Source of the DNA: Prevotella sp.
Lineage (GTDB): Bacteria > Bacteroidota > Bacteroidia > Bacteroidales > Bacteroidaceae
DNA: 8,489 nt
NCBI GenBank assembly: GCA_017442765.1
Contig: JAFRZC010000257.1
Coordinates: forward strand, 1 to 8,489
Direction of reading: 5' to 3'
Below, piece by piece: positions 1 to 6,967 of this stretch (the stretch's first letter is position 1; each line of letters opens with the position of its first letter). The translations under genes and the position numbers were made by a program. The notes beneath the pieces were generated by a model that was not told the origin of the DNA, did no database searches, and saw nothing but the letters and a program-made list of their open reading frames with translations.

Positions 1-815
1 AAGAACTGCATCTCCATCTGCTCGAACTCCCTCATACGGAAGATGAACTGACGGGCCACAATCTCGTTACGGAAGGCCTTACCGATCTGGGCGATACCGA
101 AAGGAATCTTCATACGACCCGTCTTCTGCACATTCAGGTAGTTCACGAAAATACCCTGAGCCGTCTCAGGACGCAGGTAGATCTTCATCGAAGCATCGGC
201 CGAAGCACCCATCTCCGTCGAGAACATCAGGTTGAACTGACGAACATCCGTCCAGTTGCGGGTTCCGCTGATGGGACAGACAATCTCCTCGTCGAGGATA
301 ATCTGCTTCAGGGCCTCAAGGTCGGGTCCCTGCATGGCGGCGGCATAACGCTCGTGCAGCGCGTCGCGCTTCTGCCTGATCTCCTGCACGCGGGGCGAGG
401 TAGCCAGATACTGCTCCTCGTTGAACGCCTCCTTGAAACGCTTGCGGGCCTTATCCACTTCCTTCTGGATTTTCTCGTCGTACTTCGCCATCTGGTCTTC
501 AATGAGCACGTCGGCGCGGTAGCGCTTCTTCGAGTCGCGGTTGTCGATGAGCGGGTCGTTGAACGCATCGACATGGCCCGAGGCCTTCCAGATGGTGGGG
601 TGCATGAAGATAGCCGAGTCGATGCCCACGATATTCTCGTGGAGCAGCACCATCGACTTCCACCAGTACTCTTTTATATTATTCTTCAGCTCCACGCCGT
701 TCTGCCCGTAGTCATAGACTGCGCCGAGACCGTCGTAGATGTCGCTGCTGGGAAACACAAAGCCATATTCCTTGCAATGGCTCACAATTTTCTTGAAAAC
801 GTCTTCTTGTGCCAT
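1..815 (-). CDS. glyS: Glycyl-tRNA synthetase, N-terminal 271 residues (3' end beyond window)
   Basis: This is the class II, homodimeric, eukaryote-like glycyl-tRNA synthetase, which charges tRNA-Gly with glycine in the cytoplasm. It reads as an open minus-strand frame from the ATG at 813-815 to the window edge, so the C-terminal part (motif 3 and the anticodon-binding domain) is missing. Visible marks are the N-terminal segment YGFVFPSSDIYDGLGAVYDYG, the block IWKASGHVDAFNDP, the glycine-site motif LRPETAQGIF at about residues 214-223, FRNEI at 248-252 and the class II motif 2 segment FRMREFEQMEMQF at 259-271. About 100 residues of charged helical insertion (Lys/Glu/Arg rich) separate the second and third blocks, as usual in this class. 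The start follows a Bacteroidetes -7 box by roughly 30 bases, and no upstream in-frame start is needed. It is divergently transcribed from parC. The plus-strand frame on the opposite strand (354-863) is a shadow. Confidence 0.96.
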   Translation of the reverse strand, partial: MAQEDVFKKIVSHCKEYGFVFPSSDIYDGLGAVYDYGQNGVELKNNIKEYWWKSMVLLHENIVGIDSAIFMHPTIWKASGHVDAFNDPLIDNRDSKKRYRADVLIEDQMAKYDEKIQKEVDKARKRFKEAFNEEQYLATSPRVQEIRQKRDALHERYAAAMQGPDLEALKQIILDEEIVCPISGTRNWTDVRQFNLMFSTEMGASADASMKIYLRPETAQGIFVNYLNVQKTGRMKIPFGIAQIGKAFRNEIVARQFIFRMREFEQMEMQF

Positions 816-844
816 AAATCTTACCTATTTTCGAAAATACAGCT

Positions 845-853
845 GCAAAGGTA
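845..853 (-). promoter_or_regulatory. Promoter -7 box for glyS
   Basis: On the minus strand these bases read TACCTTTGC, matching the Bacteroidetes -7 consensus TAnnTTTG. The box lies 29 bases upstream of the glyS ATG, leaving a short untranslated leader. I see no good TTTG -33 element at the expected 19-21 base spacing, so only the -7 element is claimed. Confidence 0.65.
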
Positions 854-935
854 CAAATTTTAATTCATTTCCTACACGTCATCGAGCCGTTTTTTACTTA
901 TTTTATCATTTCCCGACGTTCCATCTGACAGAAAA

Positions 936-1088
936 CCGTCTTTCACGATGCGAAAGACAAGGGTTCACAAAGTAATAGTATATATATTACTCGGTAATAG
1001 TATATATATTACTCAGTAAAATAATATATATTACTCGGTAAAATAATATATATTACTTTATGAAAGACGGTCTTTCGCACCGTGAAAG
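936..1088. repeat. Inverted-repeat element (MITE-like) enclosing a 22-bp tandem array
   Basis: The left arm 940-958 (CTTTCACGATGCGAAAGAC) and the right arm 1070-1088 are inverted copies matching at 18 of 19 positions. A second 10-base pair overlaps them: 936-945 (CCGTCTTTCA) and 1061-1070 (TGAAAGACGG) match perfectly. The arms are also self-complementary: 938-944 pairs with 952-958 around a 7-base loop, and 1062-1076 is a 15-base palindrome. The arms enclose the AT-rich array at 972-1059. The element is about 150 bp, encodes nothing credible and sits between the glyS and parC promoters. It has the look of a non-autonomous miniature element or a large intergenic palindromic repeat. I see no clear target-site duplication, and no transposase is in the window. 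Confidence 0.7.
972..1059. repeat. Four-unit 22-bp tandem array, AT-rich and palindromic
   Basis: Four consecutive units of exactly 22 bp start at 972, 994, 1016 and 1038. Units 1 and 2 differ only at the last base. Units 3 and 4 share a variant in which GTAATAGTA becomes GTAAAATAA, and unit 4 also ends TTT instead of TCG. Each unit begins GTAA and has TATTAC near its end, so the first 19 bases are close to a palindrome, followed by a 3-base linker (TCG, TCA or TTT). There is no coding potential. Possible roles are a hairpin or cruciform structure, protein binding on one face of the helix (22 bp is close to two turns), or the interior of a mobile element. Confidence 0.9.
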
Positions 1089-1130
1089 GCTGCCAACGGG
1101 CTTTCGATGGCGTGTTTTTCGGGAAAGAAT

Positions 1131-1162
1131 TTTGCCGTTTCGCGTTTTTTTCTTACTTTTGC
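1131..1162 (+). promoter_or_regulatory. Promoter of parC operon
   Basis: TTTG at 1131-1134, a 19-base spacer, and TACTTTTGC at 1154-1162 fit the Bacteroidetes sigma-ABfA promoter (TTTG, 19-21 bases, TAnnTTTG) well. Transcription should begin around 1168, about 20 bases before the ATG at 1191. This placement rules out the longer in-frame start at 1107, which lies upstream of the promoter. Confidence 0.82.
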
Positions 1163-1190
1163 AGGACTGAAAATCAATTTGCAGAACATC

Positions 1191-4016
1191 ATGGACGACG
1201 AAATAAAAGACAATCTTCTTGAGGAAGATACTCAGGAACCAACTGAGAATATGCCTGAGGGCGACGACGCGCTGACGGAGGAACAGGAAGCGGCGGAGCA
1301 GACCGACGCGCACAGCGACTACCACCCCGTGAACCGCTTCGATGCCTCAGCGGTAAAGAACCTCTCAGGCATGTATCAGAACTGGTTTCTCGACTATGCC
1401 TCCTACGTCATTCTGGAGCGGGCCGTTCCCCATATCGAGGACGGACTGAAGCCCGTGCAGCGGCGCATCCTGCACTCGATGAAGCGCATGGACGACGGCC
1501 GGTTCAACAAGGTGGCCAACATCGTGGGCCACACCATGCAGTTCCATCCCCACGGCGATGCCTCCATCGGCGACGCTCTGGTGCAGATGGGACAGAAAGA
1601 CCTGCTCGTAGAGACGCAGGGCAACTGGGGGAACATCCTCACGGGCGACCGCGCCGCCGCTCCCCGATACATCGAGGCCCGGCTGTCGAAGTTTGCCCTC
1701 GACGTGGTATTCAACCCTAAGACCACCGAATGGCAGCTCTCCTACGACGGACGCAACAAGGAACCCATCACCCTGCCCGCCAAGTTCCCGCTGCTGCTCG
1801 CTCAGGGCGCCGAGGGCATCGCCGTCGGACTGTCGTCGAAAATCCTGCCCCACAACTTCAACGAGATATGCGACGCAGCCATTGCCCACCTGCGCCGTGA
1901 GCCGTTCCAGCTCTATCCCGACTTCCCCACCGGCGGCAGCATCGACGTGTCGAAATACAACGACGGCCAGCGCGGCGGCGTGCTCAAGGTACGCGCAAAG
2001 ATAGAGAAGCTCGACCTGAAGACATTGGTCATCCGCGAGATTCCCTTCGGCAAGACCGCCGACACGCTGAAGGAGTCGATTCTGCGCGCCGTGGAGAAAG
2101 GAAAAATAAAGGTAAAGCGCGTTGACGACATGACATCTGCCGACGTGGAGATACAGGTGCACCTGACTCCGGGCGTATCGCCGGACAAGACCATCGACGC
2201 GCTGTTCGCCTTCTCCGACTGCGAGGTGAACATCTCGCCCAACTGCTGCGTCATCGACGACAACAAACCGCAGTTTCTCACCGTCTCCGACGTGCTGCGC
2301 CGCTCCACCGACCACACCCTCGCCCTGCTGCGGCGCGAACTGGAGATCCGCAAGGCCGAACTGCTGGAGCAGCTCTTCTTTACATCGCTCGAGCGCATCT
2401 TCATCGAAGAGCGCATCTACAAAGACAAGAAATTCGAGAATGCCGAATCGCTCGATGCCGTCGTAGAACACGTTGACCAACGGCTCGAACCGTTCAAGAA
2501 AGACCTGGTGCGCGAAGTAACCCGCGACGACATCCTGCGACTGCTCGAGATAAAGATGCAGCGCATCCTGAAGTTCAACAAGGACAAGGCCGACGAGCTG
2601 ATCAAGAAGATAAAGTCGGAAATCAAGAAAATCAACCACGACCTGGCCCACATGGTCAACGTGACCATCAACTGGTTCACCTTCCTGAAAGAGAAATACG
2701 GCAATGAGCATCCGCGCAAGACCGAAATCAAGAACTTCGACACGATAGTGGCCGCGAAAGTCATCGAGGCCAACCAGAAACTCTACATCAACCGTCAGGA
2801 GGGCTTCGTCGGCACCGCGCTGAAGAAAGACGAGTTCGTGTGCAACTGCTCCGAGATCGACGACATCATCGTCTTCTACCGCGACGGCAAATACAAGGTG
2901 ACGCGCGTGGCCGAGAAGCTGTTTGTCGGGAAAAACGTCATCCACGTGGGCGTGTTCAAGAAAAACGACAAGCGCACCACCTACAACGTGGTCTATCGCG
3001 ACGGCAAGGCCGGAGCGTGCTACATCAAACGCTTCAACATCCCGGCCATCAGCCGCGACCGCGAGAACGACCTCACACAGGGCAAGCCCGAGTCGCGGGT
3101 GATGTACTTCACCGCCAACCCCAACGGCGAGGCCGAGGTCATCAAGGTCAACCTCGACCCGGCAGTGAAACGACGCGCGCTCATCTTCACAAAGGATTTC
3201 GCCGAGGTGCTCGTGAAAGGACGGGGCGCCAGAGGGAACATGCTCACCAAGCAACCCGTTCAGCGCATCAGCCTCAAGAGCCACGGACACTCCACGCTCG
3301 GCGGACGCAAGGTGTGGTTCGACCCCGACGTGAAACGCCTCAACTTCGACGAGCACGGACGGTTGCTCGGCGAGTTCAACGAAAACGACCTCATCCTCGT
3401 CGTCCTCGACAACGGTGAGTTCTATACGACCAACTTCGACGTGAACAACCACTACGAGGACAACATCCGCGTCATTGAAAAGTTCCGGCCCGAGAAGATT
3501 TGGAGCGCTGTCGTCTATGATGCCGACAATCAGGGCTATGCCTATGCCAAGCGTTTCCTCTTCGAAGCCTTCCGTAAGCATCAGAACTACATCGGCGAGA
3601 ACCCCGCATCGCGAGCCGTTTTCCTCTCCGACCATCCCTATCCGCGCATTCGCGTCAACTTCGGCGGAGCCGACAGCGTGCGCCCGCCGATGGAGATAGA
3701 GCTTGAGGAATTTGTTGCCGTGAAAGGCTTTAAGGCCAAAGGCAAGCGCATCGCCACATGGGAGATCGCCTCGACAGAGGAAATGGAGCCCACCCGCCAA
3801 CCCGAACCAGAAGAAAACCCAGAAAATCTAGAAAGACTAGAAAGACTAGAAAAACTAGAAAATATAGAAAAACCAGAAAGGTTAAAAGCTCTAGAAAAAA
3901 CGCCTAACCCGGATTCCCCCGAGCCTACTATCGACGAATCTGGAAACATCATCTTCACCTATAACTCCAAACCCGATGAAAGCGGTCAGTTCAGCCTTTT
4001 CCCCGATGAGACGTAA
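1191..4016 (+). CDS. parC: DNA topoisomerase IV subunit A (ParC), Bacteroidetes type, 941 aa
   Basis: This is the breakage-reunion subunit of a type IIA topoisomerase, which decatenates and relaxes chromosomes together with ParE (not in this window). The start at 1191 follows a strong promoter; an in-frame ATG at 1107 would precede it. After an acidic N-terminal leader of about 45 residues comes the winged-helix/tower core. The quinolone-region block HPHGDASIGDALV lies at residues 119-131, and the catalytic tyrosine is Y160 in AAAPRYIEARLS, with the partner arginine R159. Lys/Glu-rich helices of the coiled-coil gate follow, and from about residue 545 a beta-pinwheel-like C-terminal domain. 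There is no canonical GyrA box (QRRGGRG); only a weak GRGARGN segment is present, which favours ParC over GyrA. At the position of E. coli GyrA Ser83 there is A124, with serine next to it. Residues 877-903 form a tripeptide-repeat tail, and the protein ends GQFSLFPDET. Confidence 0.93.
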   Translation: MDDEIKDNLLEEDTQEPTENMPEGDDALTEEQEAAEQTDAHSDYHPVNRFDASAVKNLSGMYQNWFLDYASYVILERAVPHIEDGLKPVQRRILHSMKRMDDGRFNKVANIVGHTMQFHPHGDASIGDALVQMGQKDLLVETQGNWGNILTGDRAAAPRYIEARLSKFALDVVFNPKTTEWQLSYDGRNKEPITLPAKFPLLLAQGAEGIAVGLSSKILPHNFNEICDAAIAHLRREPFQLYPDFPTGGSIDVSKYNDGQRGGVLKVRAKIEKLDLKTLVIREIPFGKTADTLKESILRAVEKGKIKVKRVDDMTSADVEIQVHLTPGVSPDKTIDALFAFSDCEVNISPNCCVIDDNKPQFLTVSDVLRRSTDHTLALLRRELEIRKAELLEQLFFTSLERIFIEERIYKDKKFENAESLDAVVEHVDQRLEPFKKDLVREVTRDDILRLLEIKMQRILKFNKDKADELIKKIKSEIKKINHDLAHMVNVTINWFTFLKEKYGNEHPRKTEIKNFDTIVAAKVIEANQKLYINRQEGFVGTALKKDEFVCNCSEIDDIIVFYRDGKYKVTRVAEKLFVGKNVIHVGVFKKNDKRTTYNVVYRDGKAGACYIKRFNIPAISRDRENDLTQGKPESRVMYFTANPNGEAEVIKVNLDPAVKRRALIFTKDFAEVLVKGRGARGNMLTKQPVQRISLKSHGHSTLGGRKVWFDPDVKRLNFDEHGRLLGEFNENDLILVVLDNGEFYTTNFDVNNHYEDNIRVIEKFRPEKIWSAVVYDADNQGYAYAKRFLFEAFRKHQNYIGENPASRAVFLSDHPYPRIRVNFGGADSVRPPMEIELEEFVAVKGFKAKGKRIATWEIASTEEMEPTRQPEPEENPENLERLERLEKLENIEKPERLKALEKTPNPDSPEPTIDESGNIIFTYNSKPDESGQFSLFPDET
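3818..3898 (+). repeat. 9-bp tandem repeat inside the parC tail
   Basis: Nine consecutive 9-base units cover these positions, with consensus roughly ActAGAAAR (for example ACTAGAAAG and TCTAGAAAA); unit 8 (3881-3889) is the most diverged. The unit length is a multiple of three, so the reading frame stays open and encodes nine tripeptides: PEN, LER, LER, LEK, LEN, IEK, PER, LKA, LEK. The stretch is strikingly AT-rich and uses AGA and CTA codons, unlike the GC-rich flanking coding sequence. It lies in the non-conserved acidic tail of ParC. Confidence 0.88.
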
Positions 4017-4830
4017 CCCCCCTCACGCCCAAGTACCGGCAAAGAAAAGGCGCAGGGCTATATGCCTTGCCGCCGGTGTCGCTACGATGCTGCTGCTCCC
4101 CCACCCCGCCGCAGCCCAGACCGACAGCACCATGCATGTGCGGATGGTCGGCATCGGTGCCGTAAACATCCTCGACACCTATCTCTCGCCCGAATGTTAT
4201 CAGGGAACAGAACTCCGATTTATCTCCATAACTGACAAACGCTCAAGATGGAAAAGTTTACGCCAGCGCATCATCCATCAGGGCGATGTCTCGGTGAGCC
4301 ACAACCGGGCCGACAACAACGACGAGATGGCCGGATTCTATAACTTCCAATATGGCCTGACCCACGGCTGGACACTCTCTGACGACCTGTACACATGGGT
4401 CGGCGGCAGCGTGGATGCTACGCTCGGCTTTGTCTATAACATGCGCAACAGCAACAACCCCGCACAGGCGAAGGTCGCGCTCAACCTTGCGCCCATGGCC
4501 GGACTGACCTACAAATTCCGTATCAAGCAAAGACCCTTCAGCCTCAACTACGAAGCCACCGCACCTCTCTGCGGGCTGATGTTCTCGCCGAACTACGGAC
4601 AGTCGTACTACGAAATCTTCAACCGCGGCAACTACGACCACAACATCGTGCCCACCACCCTCGTCTCCACCCCGTCGCTCCGGCAGATGCTCACCCTCGA
4701 CTTCCCGCTTCTCAGAAGAACATTCCGCATAGGCTACCTCGGCGACTACCAGCAGGCAAAGGTAAACCACTTGAAATATCACAACTACACCCACGCCCTC
4801 GTCGTGGGCATGACCATCTGGAGGAAATAA
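4006..4830 (+). CDS. DUF3316-like exported protein, 274 aa
   Basis: This is an uncharacterised exported protein. From the ATG at 4006 it begins with a basic segment (PAKKRRR), then a hydrophobic stretch (residues about 18-32) and a plausible signal peptidase I site after HPAAA (about residue 37), leaving a mature start QTDS. An in-frame ATG at 3976 exists but would add ten residues before the signal peptide and overlap parC by 41 bases; 4006 gives an 11-base overlap and a normal signal peptide. The mature part has the block VGIGAVNILDTYLSPECYQGTELRF near its N-terminus and many alternating aromatic and polar stretches, which suggests beta strands of an outer-membrane or periplasmic protein. 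From memory the DTYLSP block resembles the Bacteroidetes DUF3316 family; this is a family-level guess, with no function known. The gene sits between parC and an S41 lipoprotein with only 2 bases before the next start, so it is probably cotranscribed. Confidence 0.72.
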   Translation: MRRNPPHAQVPAKKRRRAICLAAGVATMLLLPHPAAAQTDSTMHVRMVGIGAVNILDTYLSPECYQGTELRFISITDKRSRWKSLRQRIIHQGDVSVSHNRADNNDEMAGFYNFQYGLTHGWTLSDDLYTWVGGSVDATLGFVYNMRNSNNPAQAKVALNLAPMAGLTYKFRIKQRPFSLNYEATAPLCGLMFSPNYGQSYYEIFNRGNYDHNIVPTTLVSTPSLRQMLTLDFPLLRRTFRIGYLGDYQQAKVNHLKYHNYTHALVVGMTIWRK

Positions 4831-4832
4831 CC

Positions 4833-5840
4833 ATGAAGACCGTCCGACTATTCACACTCCTCGCCTTGCTGCCGCTGCTCTTCACCGCCTGCGTTGACGA
4901 GGACGAGTATGCCGACTCGCCCGAAGGCAACTTCGAGGCACTCTGGCGAATCATCGACGAGCACTACTGCTTCTTCGACTATAAAGCCAACCAGTATGGA
5001 CTTGACTGGAACGAGGTTCACCAACGCTATGCCCGGCAGATAGATGCCTCGATAACTGAGGCCCAGCTCTTCGAGGTATTGGGAAACATGCTCTCCGAGC
5101 TACGCGACGGCCATGTGAACATGTACTCCTCGTGGGACGTGGCACGCAACTGGTCGTGGCACGAGGACTTCCCCGCGAACTTCTCCGATAACCTCTTAGA
5201 CGAATATCTCGGCACCGACTACCGTATAGCCGCCGGCCTGCGCTACCGCGTGCTCGACGACAATATCGGCTACATACGCTGCGCGTCGTTTGCCAACGAG
5301 TTCGGGGCCGGCAACCTCGACGACATCCTGCTCTACCTTGCCCCCTGCCGTGCGCTCATCATCGATGTGCGCGACAACGCGGGCGGACAAATAACCGCCG
5401 CCGAACAACTCGCCGCACGCTTCACCAACGAAGAGCGGCTCGTGGGCTACATGCAGCACAAGACCGGACGCGGGCATAGCGACTTCTCGAAGATGGAGGA
5501 GCAACGGCTGAAACCCTCGAAAGGCATCCGCTGGCAGAAGCGCGTCGCCGTGCTGACCAACCGCTCGGTTTATAGTGCCGCCAACGAGTTTGTGAAATAC
5601 ATGAAGCAATGCCCAAATGTCATCACCGTCGGCGACCAGACCGGCGGCGGGGCAGGCCTGCCCTTCTCCTCCGAGTTGCCCAACGGCTGGGGCGTGCGCT
5701 TCTCGGCCTGTCCGATGTACGATGTCAACCGTCAGCCTACCGAGTTCGGCATCCAGCCCGATTATCGTGCCGAACTCTCGCAGGCCGACATGCTGCGGGG
5801 CTACGACACCATCATTGAGACTGCCCGCAGGGAGATATGA
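4833..5840 (+). CDS. S41-family peptidase lipoprotein, 335 aa
   Basis: This is a predicted lipid-anchored serine peptidase of the envelope. The signal ends in the lipobox LFTAC with C20, followed by an acidic run (VDEDE) of the kind linked to surface export of Bacteroidetes lipoproteins. The peptidase fold is recognisable from NIGYIRCASF (from residue 144), LIIDVRDNAGG (to about 185), the nucleophile motif TNRSVYSAANEF with S248, then VGDQTGGGAG and, near the end, TEFGIQPDY. H94 in LRDGHVNM and E304 in TEFGIQPD could complete a Ser-His-Glu arrangement as in tricorn-like members. The lysine used by CtpA-type members is replaced by glycine in TGGGAG. No PDZ domain is apparent, and at 335 residues it is shorter than PDZ-containing Ctp proteases. 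The substrate is unknown. It begins 2 bases after the upstream stop and ends 4 bases before the next start, so translation may be coupled. The catalytic assignments are from motif reading only. Confidence 0.87.
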   Translation: MKTVRLFTLLALLPLLFTACVDEDEYADSPEGNFEALWRIIDEHYCFFDYKANQYGLDWNEVHQRYARQIDASITEAQLFEVLGNMLSELRDGHVNMYSSWDVARNWSWHEDFPANFSDNLLDEYLGTDYRIAAGLRYRVLDDNIGYIRCASFANEFGAGNLDDILLYLAPCRALIIDVRDNAGGQITAAEQLAARFTNEERLVGYMQHKTGRGHSDFSKMEEQRLKPSKGIRWQKRVAVLTNRSVYSAANEFVKYMKQCPNVITVGDQTGGGAGLPFSSELPNGWGVRFSACPMYDVNRQPTEFGIQPDYRAELSQADMLRGYDTIIETARREI

Positions 5841-5844
5841 GCGA

Positions 5845-6786
5845 ATGAAAGCACTGACCTATATAAAAGACAAACAGAAGCGAACCGCCTGGCTGCGGGC
5901 ATTCCGAATGTGGCAACACCGTCCGTATGAGGTGGCACCGCTCTCGGAAGAAACCCGCAAGTGCGCATCCTGCAAAACAGTGTTCGAGGGCAACTTCTGT
6001 CCACGTTGCGGACAGTCGGCCAAGGTGGGGCGGTTCTCCTTCAAGGCCGCACTCCTGAATTTCCTCGACGTCTGGGGCATGGGCAACAGAAGCATGTTCA
6101 GAAGCATACGCGACCTGATGTTCCGCCCCGGCTACATGATTCGCGACTATCTCCGTGGAATGCAGTCGGCCTATTTCCCGCCTTTCAAGATGTTCTTCAT
6201 TCTGGCAGCCATCTCACTCATCGTCGAACATGGTTTTAACCTCAAGACAGAAAAAGCAGAAGCGAAAGAACAAATCAAGACAGAAGTTCTCGAGCAGCAG
6301 AAGGAACTGCAAGGGGCGGGCATGAACATCGCAATAGGTGAACCAGATGTCAAGTCGCCCATGTACCAATACGGGGTCAGGTTTGCCGAGACCATGAACA
6401 CGCTCCAAGACAAGAACCCCGCCATCTTCGCACTCCTGTCGCTGGTGCTGTTCTTCCTGCCCCTATACACCTTTCTCCGCTCCTCCCCCGCCATTCCCGA
6501 CTTCCGCTTCTCCGAGTTCATCATTGCCCTTGTCTATACCTCCAATGCCTTCAGCATCTTCTCGATAACAGGCAACATACTGAATAGCGGTATTCTCAAA
6601 ATCTTAGCCGTCCTGATGGCTTTCATCGCACTCAAACAACTCTCCGGCTATTCCAAGTGCCGTTTGTTCTGCTACCTGCTGCTGACCTTCCTCATCTCTT
6701 TCATCGCGTTAGTCTGTCTCGTGGCAATAGCAATATATATCTTATACCTCACCACCCCATCCGCCGGCTGCCCCCCTGTGAAGTGA
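5845..6786 (+). CDS. DUF3667-like zinc-ribbon membrane protein, 313 aa
   Basis: This is an uncharacterised inner-membrane protein. The chosen ATG at 5845 lies 4 bases after the preceding stop; the reading frame is open further upstream, but that part overlaps the peptidase gene in another frame. A four-cysteine zinc ribbon is formed by C40, C43, C52 and C55 (CASC, eight residues, CPRC followed by GQ). Next comes a segment containing FRPGYMIRDYLRGMQSAYFPP (about 93-113), which leads into a first hydrophobic helix at about 114-128. A charged, Glu/Lys-rich loop (about 134-192) follows, then four more hydrophobic helices at about 192-211, 224-240, 250-266 and 275-302. This arrangement matches my memory of the Bacteroidetes DUF3667 family, which has no established role. 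It is the last gene of the parC run. I see no clear terminator after it, so some transcripts may continue into the tRNA genes. Confidence 0.78.
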   Translation: MKALTYIKDKQKRTAWLRAFRMWQHRPYEVAPLSEETRKCASCKTVFEGNFCPRCGQSAKVGRFSFKAALLNFLDVWGMGNRSMFRSIRDLMFRPGYMIRDYLRGMQSAYFPPFKMFFILAAISLIVEHGFNLKTEKAEAKEQIKTEVLEQQKELQGAGMNIAIGEPDVKSPMYQYGVRFAETMNTLQDKNPAIFALLSLVLFFLPLYTFLRSSPAIPDFRFSEFIIALVYTSNAFSIFSITGNILNSGILKILAVLMAFIALKQLSGYSKCRLFCYLLLTFLISFIALVCLVAIAIYILYLTTPSAGCPPVK

Positions 6787-6809
6787 AAAGTGAAAAAAAC
6801 AAAAAAAAT

Positions 6810-6835
6810 ATGCATTATTCATGATGCATTATGAA
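6810..6835. repeat. Short ATGCATTAT direct repeat with dyad symmetry
   Basis: ATGCATTAT occurs at 6810-6818 and again at 6824-6832. TTCAT (6818-6822) and ATGAA (6831-6835) form an inverted pair between and over them. The stretch is AT-rich and lies just upstream of the tRNA promoter. It may be only compositional. Confidence 0.4.
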
Positions 6836-6843
6836 TTATTTAT

Positions 6844-6852
6844 TATCTTTGC
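6844..6852 (+). promoter_or_regulatory. Promoter -7 box for the tRNA pair
   Basis: TATCTTTGC fits the Bacteroidetes -7 consensus TAnnTTTG and lies 23 bases before the mature 5' end of tRNA-Leu. A matching TTTG -33 element is not obvious in the AT-rich sequence upstream. Confidence 0.7.
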
Positions 6853-6875
6853 ACCCGCAATGGAAACTGCACCCC

Positions 6876-6957
6876 GCGCTTGTGGCGGAATTGGCAGACG
6901 CGCCAGACTTAGGATCTGGTGTCTTACGACGTGAAGGTTCGAGTCCTTTCAGGCGCA
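6876..6957 (+). tRNA. tRNA-Leu (anticodon UAG)
   Basis: This is a class II tRNA of 82 bases without encoded CCA (the bases after the discriminator A6957 are CAA). The acceptor arms GCGCTTG (6876-6882) and CAGGCGC (6950-6956) pair over seven positions with one G-U. The anticodon stem CCAGA/TCTGG encloses the loop CTTAGGA, giving anticodon UAG, which reads CUN leucine codons. A long variable arm (around TGTCTTACGACGT) is present, as expected for leucine, and the T loop is TTCGAGT. Confidence 0.96.
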
Positions 6958-6967
6958 CAAACAACAA

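Noticed and set aside
354..863. 169-residue plus-strand frame
   Set aside because: It lies opposite glyS, whose protein is unambiguous; it is a codon-bias shadow.
972..1059. Plasmid-type iterons or a replication origin
   Set aside because: No replication initiator gene is nearby, no DnaA-box cluster was noticed, and the flanks are chromosomal housekeeping genes.
1107..1190. Upstream in-frame ATG extending parC by 28 residues
   Set aside because: It lies before the -33 element (1131) and the -7 box (1154-1162) of the parC promoter, and the extra residues are not conserved-looking.
739..1325. Short frames crossing the glyS-parC intergenic region (739-975 plus, 1053-1325 minus)
   Set aside because: They run through promoters and palindromic repeats and have no protein-like composition.
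1365..3800. 811-codon open frame on the minus strand opposite parC
   Set aside because: It is a shadow of the strongly biased GC-rich parC codons. The protein has no recognisable domain, and the plus-strand product is certain.
5617..5844. N-terminal extension of the DUF3667-like frame
   Set aside because: It lies wholly within the S41 gene in another frame, with low-complexity shadow sequence. The ATG at 5845 fits the operon spacing and the zinc-ribbon family.
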